This document shows, piece by piece, positions 59,334-64,000 of a DNA stretch of 64,000 nucleotides. Positions within the stretch are counted from its first letter, which is position 1, and each line of letters starts with the position of its first letter. Below the pieces are notes generated by a model. That model ran no database searches. It was not told the DNA's origin and worked only from the letters and a program-made list of their open reading frames with translations. The position numbers and the translations under genes were made by a program. The stretch is taken from the NCBI GenBank assembly GCA_964404445.1, contig CAYOJW010000001.1:806001-870000 (forward strand), in the 5' to 3' direction. The DNA is from UBA2336 sp964404445. Lineage in GTDB: Bacteria > Bacteroidota > Bacteroidia > Cytophagales > Cyclobacteriaceae.

Positions 59334-61244
59334 TTACTTCTTATCGTTTACCTCTTCAAACGGAACATCCGTTGTCTGACCATCGGCATTAGCCGTGTTG
59401 TTCTCAGCACCCGGGTTCGCACCTTGTTGCGCCTCACCGCTTGCCGCGTACATTTCCTGCGAAGCAGCCTGCCATGCAGTGTTGATCTCTGCAAGCGATG
59501 CGTCAATGGCATCGAGGTTTTGGCTCTTATGGGCTTCTTTCAGCTTTTCAAGGGCGCTGTTGATCGCAGTTTTGTTACCATCCGAAAGTTTGTCACCAAA
59601 CTCTTTCAGTTGCTTTTCGGTCTGGAAGATCATCGAATCGGCCTGGTTGATTTTGTCAACTTTCTCTTTCTCTTTTTTGTCCGACTCAGCATTGGCCTGC
59701 GCTTCCTGTTTCATTTTCTGGATTTCGGCATCTGTCAATCCGCTTGATGCTTCAATGCGGATTTTTTGTTCTTTGCCTGTGCCCTGATCTTTTGCTGATA
59801 CGTGCAGGATACCATTCGCATCAATATCGAATACAACTTCGATTTTAGGAACACCGCGTTGTGCCGGGGCAATTCCATCTAAGTGGAAGCGACCAATAGT
59901 CCGGTTGTATTGTGCAAGCTCACGCTCACCTTGCAATACGTGGATTTCTACCGAAGGCTGGTTATCCGATGCGGTTGAGAACACTTCCGATTTCTTGGAA
60001 GGAATTGTAGTGTTCGACTCGATCAGCTTGGTGAACACACCGCCCATGGTTTCGATACCGAGTGAAAGCGGTGTTACGTCAAGCAACAGCACATCTTTTA
60101 CTTCACCAGTTAACACACCGCCCTGGATAGCCGCACCAACAGCCACAACCTCATCGGGGTTTACACCTTTTGAAGGTTTTTTGCCAAAGAATTTTTCAAC
60201 TTCTTCCTGGATGCGTGGGATACGGGTTGAACCGCCCACGAGGATTACCTCGTCAATCTGACCTACTGAATACCCTGAGTCGGCAATCGCTTTCTTACAA
60301 GGCTCCAGTGTTCTTTTGATCAAGTCATCCGACAGTTGCTCGAACTTCGCGCGTGAAAGTTTTTTCACCAAGTGTTCAGGCACACCATCCACGGAAGTGA
60401 TGTACGGAAGGTTAATTTCCGTTTCGTTTGAGCTTGATAATTCAATCTTCGCTTTTTCGGCAGCTTCTTTCAAACGCTGTAAGGCCATCGGGTCTTTACG
60501 CAAGTCGATGTTCTTGTCAGCTTTGAATTCATCGGCTAACCAGTTCATAATGCGCATATCGAAGTCATCACCACCCAGGTGTACATCACCGTTGGTTGAT
60601 TTTACTTCAAATACACCATCACCTAATTCTAATATCGACACATCGAATGTACCACCGCCTAAATCATAGACAGCGATTTTCATGTCTTTGTTTTTCTTAT
60701 CCAAACCGTATGCTAACGCTGCGGCTGTTGGCTCGTTGATGATACGTTTCACATCAAGACCAGCGATCTGACCAGCTTCTTTTGTGGCCTGACGTTCGGC
60801 ATCGTTAAAGTAAGCCGGTACAGTTACAATAGCTTCTGTTACCGTTGTTCCTAAATAATCTTCGGCAGTGCTCTTCATTTTTTGAAGAATCATGGCCGAG
60901 ATTTCTTGTGGAGTGTACAACCGGTCGCCAATGCGCACGCGCACGGTGTCGTTGTTACCGCTTTCTACCTGGTACGAAACCATTTTCTTTTCGCCATCTA
61001 CCTCAGCAAATTTTTTACCCATGAAGCGTTTGATGGACGATACCGTATTTTTCGGGTTTGTAATGGCCTGACGCTTGGCAGGGTCACCTACTTTGCGCTC
61101 GCCTTTACCGTTATCTAAAAAGCCAACGATCGAGGGTGTGGTTCTGCGCCCTTCACTGTTGGCGATCACCACTGGTTCGCTGCCTTCCATTACGGCCACG
61201 CACGAGTTGGTGGTTCCTAAGTCTATGCCTATTATTTTTCCCAT
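59334..61244 (-). CDS. dnaK: Molecular chaperone DnaK (Hsp70)
   Basis: 636 residues from MGKIIGIDLGTTNSC; the frame reaches 61274 without a better start. Nucleotide-domain motifs are IGIDLGTTNSC, AVYDLGGGTFDVS and VGGSTRIPRI; the linker is DVLLLDVTPLSLGIE, and the lid ends NADGQTTDVPFEEVND, with the EEVD-like tail of bacterial DnaK. No grpE or dnaJ is adjacent. No CIRCE element was seen upstream. Confidence 0.99.
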   Translation of the reverse strand: MGKIIGIDLGTTNSCVAVMEGSEPVVIANSEGRRTTPSIVGFLDNGKGERKVGDPAKRQAITNPKNTVSSIKRFMGKKFAEVDGEKKMVSYQVESGNNDTVRVRIGDRLYTPQEISAMILQKMKSTAEDYLGTTVTEAIVTVPAYFNDAERQATKEAGQIAGLDVKRIINEPTAAALAYGLDKKNKDMKIAVYDLGGGTFDVSILELGDGVFEVKSTNGDVHLGGDDFDMRIMNWLADEFKADKNIDLRKDPMALQRLKEAAEKAKIELSSSNETEINLPYITSVDGVPEHLVKKLSRAKFEQLSDDLIKRTLEPCKKAIADSGYSVGQIDEVILVGGSTRIPRIQEEVEKFFGKKPSKGVNPDEVVAVGAAIQGGVLTGEVKDVLLLDVTPLSLGIETMGGVFTKLIESNTTIPSKKSEVFSTASDNQPSVEIHVLQGERELAQYNRTIGRFHLDGIAPAQRGVPKIEVVFDIDANGILHVSAKDQGTGKEQKIRIEASSGLTDAEIQKMKQEAQANAESDKKEKEKVDKINQADSMIFQTEKQLKEFGDKLSDGNKTAINSALEKLKEAHKSQNLDAIDASLAEINTAWQAASQEMYAASGEAQQGANPGAENNTANADGQTTDVPFEEVNDKK

Positions 61245-61284
61245 TGTTATTTGATTTTCGCTTTCCGAAACCATTTGTCAATCA

Positions 61285-61330
61285 TTATGCCAAGGGGTTT
61301 TTGGTTCGAATAAATGACACAATGGCATAA
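61285..61330. promoter_or_regulatory. Inverted repeat between dnaK and prfC
   Basis: TTATGCCA (61285-61292) and TGGCATAA (61323-61330) are exact inverted copies 30 bases apart in the divergent gap. They could be operator half-sites for dnaK heat regulation. This does not match CIRCE. Confidence 0.3.
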
Positions 61331-61370
61331 ATGTCAGGTTCGTTAACCTTTTAGCAATGCTATAATTGCG

Positions 61371-61378
61371 TAGTTTTG
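61371..61378 (+). promoter_or_regulatory. prfC promoter -7 element
   Basis: TAGTTTTG followed by CG matches TAnnTTTG exactly and ends ten bases before the ATG at 61389, giving a leader of only about five bases. Confidence 0.5.
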
Positions 61379-61388
61379 CGGCCACTTT

Positions 61389-62972
61389 ATGACGTTAGAA
61401 CAAGAAATCGCCAAACGCAGAACATTTGGTATTATCAGCCACCCCGATGCCGGTAAAACAACTCTTACCGAAAAGCTGTTGCTTTTTGGAGGCGCCATTC
61501 AAAAAGCCGGAGCGGTAAAATCAAGCAAAATTAAAGACCATGCCCGCAGCGACTGGATGGAAATCGAAAAACAACGCGGTATTTCGGTGGCCACTTCGGT
61601 AATGGGTTTCAATTATAAAGACATTAAAATAAACCTCCTCGATACGCCCGGTCACCAGGATTTTGCCGAAGACACCTACCGTACGCTAACCGCTGTTGAC
61701 AGTGTTATTTTGGTAATTGATTGCGTAAAGGGTGTGGAAATACAGACCGAAAAACTGATGGAGGTTTGCCGGATGCGCAATACACCGGTATTGTGTTTCA
61801 TCAACAAGCTCGACCGTGAAGGCCGCGACCCGTTTGATTTGTTGGATGAAATCGAAGAAAAACTGAACATTAAAGTTCGTCCGCTAAGCTGGCCGATCAG
61901 CATGGGAAAAACCTTTAAAGGTGTATATAACCTGTTCGAAAAAAACCTGAGCCTGTTTACACCCAGCAAAGTAACCGTACAGGAAACCGTTGATGTTGCA
62001 GACATTAACAGTACAGAACTCGACACCCTTGTGGGAGAAAATTATGCGAAACAATTACGTGCCGATGTTGAACTGGTAGAAGGTGTATATTCTGAATTTA
62101 ATGCAGAAGATTACCTGAGTGGTAACGTTGCCCCGGTATTCTTTGGCAGTGCCGTGAACAATTTTGGTGTGCGCGAATTGCTTGATACGTTTATCCGCAT
62201 TGCCCCACCGCCCATTCCGCGCGAAACAACACTGCGCGAAGTTGAACCAAACGAGAAAAAATTTACCGGCTTTATTTTTAAGATCCACGCCAATATGGAT
62301 CCGAAGCACCGTAACCGCATTGCCTTTTTACGGGTGTGTTCCGGTAAGTTTGAACGGGCAACCAATTACCACCATGTGCGGCAGGAGAAGGGCATTCGCT
62401 TCTCTAACGCAACAGCCTTTATGGCACAAGACCGCGAAACGGTAGATGAAGCCTGGCCGGGTGACATCGTGGGTTTATACGATACGGGAAATTTAAAAAT
62501 TGGAGATACGCTTACCGAAGGTGAAAAATTGATGTACACAGGCATTCCAAGTTTCTCGCCTGAAATTTTCAAAGAGGTGATCAACATGGATGCCATGAAG
62601 AGCAAGCAACTTGAGAAGGGGTTGGTGCAGTTAATGGAAGAAGGCGTAGCGCAGTTGTTCAGTTACGAGTTGGGCAACCGTAAAGTAGTGGGTACCGTAG
62701 GCGTGTTACAGTTTGAAGTTATCCAGTTCAGGTTAAAGAACGAGTACGGGGCCTCGGTTGAGTTTGCCAGTCAAAATGTGTACAAAGCGTGCTGGATCAG
62801 TAGCAAAGACCCGAAAAAACTCCAGGAGTTTATCGATTCGAAACAGCGTCACATCGCGCGTGATAAAGACGGTAAGCTGGTGTTTATGGCCGAGTCAAAA
62901 GGCTGGCTGCAAATGGTACAGGATAACTTCCCGGATATTCAGTTCCACTTTACTTCGGAGTTTAAAGATTAA
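61389..62972 (+). CDS. prfC: Peptide chain release factor 3
   Basis: GTPase that removes RF1/RF2 after termination. 527 residues, normal. The G1 motif SHPDAGKTTLTEK, G2-region RGISVATSVM, G3 DTPGHQDF and G4 NKLDREGRD are all present, followed by the RF3-specific domains. It is followed after nine bases by an RluA-type pseudouridine synthase gene. Confidence 0.97.
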   Translation: MTLEQEIAKRRTFGIISHPDAGKTTLTEKLLLFGGAIQKAGAVKSSKIKDHARSDWMEIEKQRGISVATSVMGFNYKDIKINLLDTPGHQDFAEDTYRTLTAVDSVILVIDCVKGVEIQTEKLMEVCRMRNTPVLCFINKLDREGRDPFDLLDEIEEKLNIKVRPLSWPISMGKTFKGVYNLFEKNLSLFTPSKVTVQETVDVADINSTELDTLVGENYAKQLRADVELVEGVYSEFNAEDYLSGNVAPVFFGSAVNNFGVRELLDTFIRIAPPPIPRETTLREVEPNEKKFTGFIFKIHANMDPKHRNRIAFLRVCSGKFERATNYHHVRQEKGIRFSNATAFMAQDRETVDEAWPGDIVGLYDTGNLKIGDTLTEGEKLMYTGIPSFSPEIFKEVINMDAMKSKQLEKGLVQLMEEGVAQLFSYELGNRKVVGTVGVLQFEVIQFRLKNEYGASVEFASQNVYKACWISSKDPKKLQEFIDSKQRHIARDKDGKLVFMAESKGWLQMVQDNFPDIQFHFTSEFKD

Positions 62973-62981
62973 TCGAACCAA

Positions 62982-63677
62982 ATGACCGAACAGCGTGCTT
63001 TCTCGGTTATTTACGAAGACAATCATTTGCTGATCGTTAATAAGGCCAATGGCATTTTGGTGCAAGGCGATGAAACAGGCGATAAACCGTTGGTAGAGCT
63101 TTGTAAAGAATATATTAAAGAGAAATACCAAAAGCCCGGAGCCGTTTTTCTGGGTGTTGTACACCGGCTCGATCGCCCGGTGAGCGGGGTAGTGGTATTT
63201 GCCCGCACATCAAAAGCACTCGAACGGATGAATGCCCTGTTCCGCGAAAAAGAAACAACGAAAACATATTGGGCTATTGTGAAAAACAAGCCTCCGAAAG
63301 AAGCGGATACACTTGTTCACTGGTTACAGAAAGACGAGCGTAAAAATAAAACCACCTGGTTCACCAAAGAAACACCGGGCGCATTACGTTCGGAGTTGAG
63401 CTATAAAATATTAGGTACAGCACAAGGGCATTGGCTGTTACAGGTTAATCCGGTTACGGGCAGGTCGCACCAGATACGTGCGCAGTTGGCGTCTATGAAT
63501 TGCCCCATACGAGGCGATGTAAAATATGGCTATAACGAGATAATAAATACCGGTAAAAGTATAAACCTCCATGCGCGTAGCCTGGCGTTTATTCACCCGG
63601 TAAAAAAAGAAGCCGTAAAAATTGAGGCCGAACTTCCGGATGACACTTTCTGGCGGTATTTTTCAGTTTTCGAATAA
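62982..63677 (+). CDS. RluA-family RNA pseudouridine synthase
   Basis: 231 residues. The catalytic Asp is in VHRLDRPVSGVVVFA (about 60-72), and VTGRSHQIRAQLASM is the second family block. There is no N-terminal S4 domain, as in the short RluA/RluC-like forms. Its rRNA or tRNA target is unknown. It lies nine bases after prfC, so probably cotranscribed, and 17 bases before the DUF6787 gene. Confidence 0.94.
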   Translation: MTEQRAFSVIYEDNHLLIVNKANGILVQGDETGDKPLVELCKEYIKEKYQKPGAVFLGVVHRLDRPVSGVVVFARTSKALERMNALFREKETTKTYWAIVKNKPPKEADTLVHWLQKDERKNKTTWFTKETPGALRSELSYKILGTAQGHWLLQVNPVTGRSHQIRAQLASMNCPIRGDVKYGYNEIINTGKSINLHARSLAFIHPVKKEAVKIEAELPDDTFWRYFSVFE

Positions 63678-63694
63678 AGTATTAATAGTTGGTA

Positions 63695-64000
63695 ATGAGT
63701 TGGTCTGAAAAGCTAAAACAACGCTGGAACCTTCAAAACACCTGGCAGGTTGTTATTGTATTGATTGTATTTTCCTGTACCGGTTTTACGGTGCTGTTTC
63801 TCAAGCGGCCTTTGTTTGAATATCTGTTTCCCGATGGGGAAAAGCCTTTGTGGGCAAGTATTATTTACTACATCGTGATTTTCCCGGTGTATAATGTATT
63901 CCTGTTATTTTACGGTTTTGTGTTCGGGCAGTTTAAATTTTTCTGGGAGTTTGAGAAACGGTTTTTTAACCGGATTTTCTTCAGAACGAAAAGCCATCGT
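63695..64000 (+). CDS. DUF6787-like membrane protein, 3' end at the window edge
   Basis: 102 codons are visible without a stop. The start MSWSEKLKQRWNL is followed by two transmembrane segments (VVIVLIVFSCTGFTVLFL and IIYYIVIFPVYNVFLLFYGFVFG) and a basic aromatic end FFWEFEKRFFNRIF. This matches the DUF6787 layout of Bacteroidota. The function is unknown. By the usual family length, the gene probably ends just past the window. Confidence 0.75.
   Translation, partial: MSWSEKLKQRWNLQNTWQVVIVLIVFSCTGFTVLFLKRPLFEYLFPDGEKPLWASIIYYIVIFPVYNVFLLFYGFVFGQFKFFWEFEKRFFNRIFFRTKSHR

Noticed and set aside
61245..61388. CIRCE element upstream of dnaK
   Set aside because: No TTAGCACTC-N9-GAGTGCTAA-like sequence. 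The inverted repeat there is different.
1..64000. CRISPR array, tRNA, rRNA, prophage or transposase gene
   Set aside because: No regularly spaced direct repeats, cloverleaf-like sequences, rRNA signatures or transposase/integrase motifs were seen on either strand.

Overview
The window looks like the core chromosome of a Bacteroidota bacterium, most likely order Cytophagales; genus and family cannot be fixed from this stretch. The evidence is a SusC/SusD pair, a second TonB-dependent receptor, families largely confined to the phylum (DUF3127, DUF4249, DUF6132, DUF6268, DUF6452/DUF6048, DUF6787, an Lnb-like DUF4105 protein), a eukaryote-like NrdAB, an S16 with a long basic tail, and many promoters carrying the Bacteroidota -7 element TAnnTTTG. 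No rRNA, tRNA, CRISPR array, phage or transposase gene was seen.

Layout. 1-9.4 kb: end of a ZIP transporter, acetyl-CoA synthetase, an OB-fold protein with an SSB-like tail, a translationally coupled GH109 glycosidase / N-acetylhexosamine 1-kinase-like pair, and nrdB-nrdA behind a structured leader. 9.7-10.5 kb: rplU-rpmA. 10.6-20.9 kb: a visibly AT-richer nutrient-uptake block with a SusCD pair and a receptor / DUF4249 lipoprotein / plug-like protein trio. 20.9-26.5 kb: accD, class I aldolase, and the usually contiguous rpsP-rimM-trmD-rplS set, here broken up by a VapBC-type toxin-antitoxin cassette on the opposite strand, a small ORF and a repeat pair. 26.6-33.5 kb: a complete 2-oxoglutarate dehydrogenase operon (E1, E2 with two lipoyl domains, two envelope proteins, E3). 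33.5-39.6 kb: an outer-membrane protein, a B12-dependent class II ribonucleotide reductase with palindromic operators, a Crp/Fnr regulator, and a sulfur-transfer cluster (DUF2892, DUF6132, rhodanese, OsmC, rhodanese-thioredoxin).

39.5-49 kb: an Lnb-like lipoprotein N-acyltransferase candidate, a radical SAM/SPASM enzyme, a 55-residue FeoB-associated type protein with an apparently leaderless promoter, an orphan ABC permease, and a housekeeping run (inositol phosphatase, rsmI, pterin dehydratase, DUF493, PpiD). 49-58.4 kb: a 51-residue membrane protein, lptC, an outer-membrane protein, coaX, anmK, PAP2 phosphatase, glutamate dehydrogenase with a truncated relative of its own N-terminus 1 kb upstream, a thioredoxin-like protein and aspartokinase. 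Two 129-bp palindromic elements with covarying terminal repeats lie here, each five bases past a stop codon. 58.5-64 kb: ICMT-like methyltransferase, dnaK, prfC, an RluA-type pseudouridine synthase and a DUF6787 protein cut by the window edge.

The less ordinary signals are: the TA cassette with two antitoxin-like genes inside a ribosomal gene set; the covarying palindromic elements; a shared promoter plus 5'-terminal hairpin on rplU and rplS; a pseudoknot-like nrdBA leader; a Crp/Fnr-like operator placed at about -41.5 of nrdJ; and the GH109-kinase pair.
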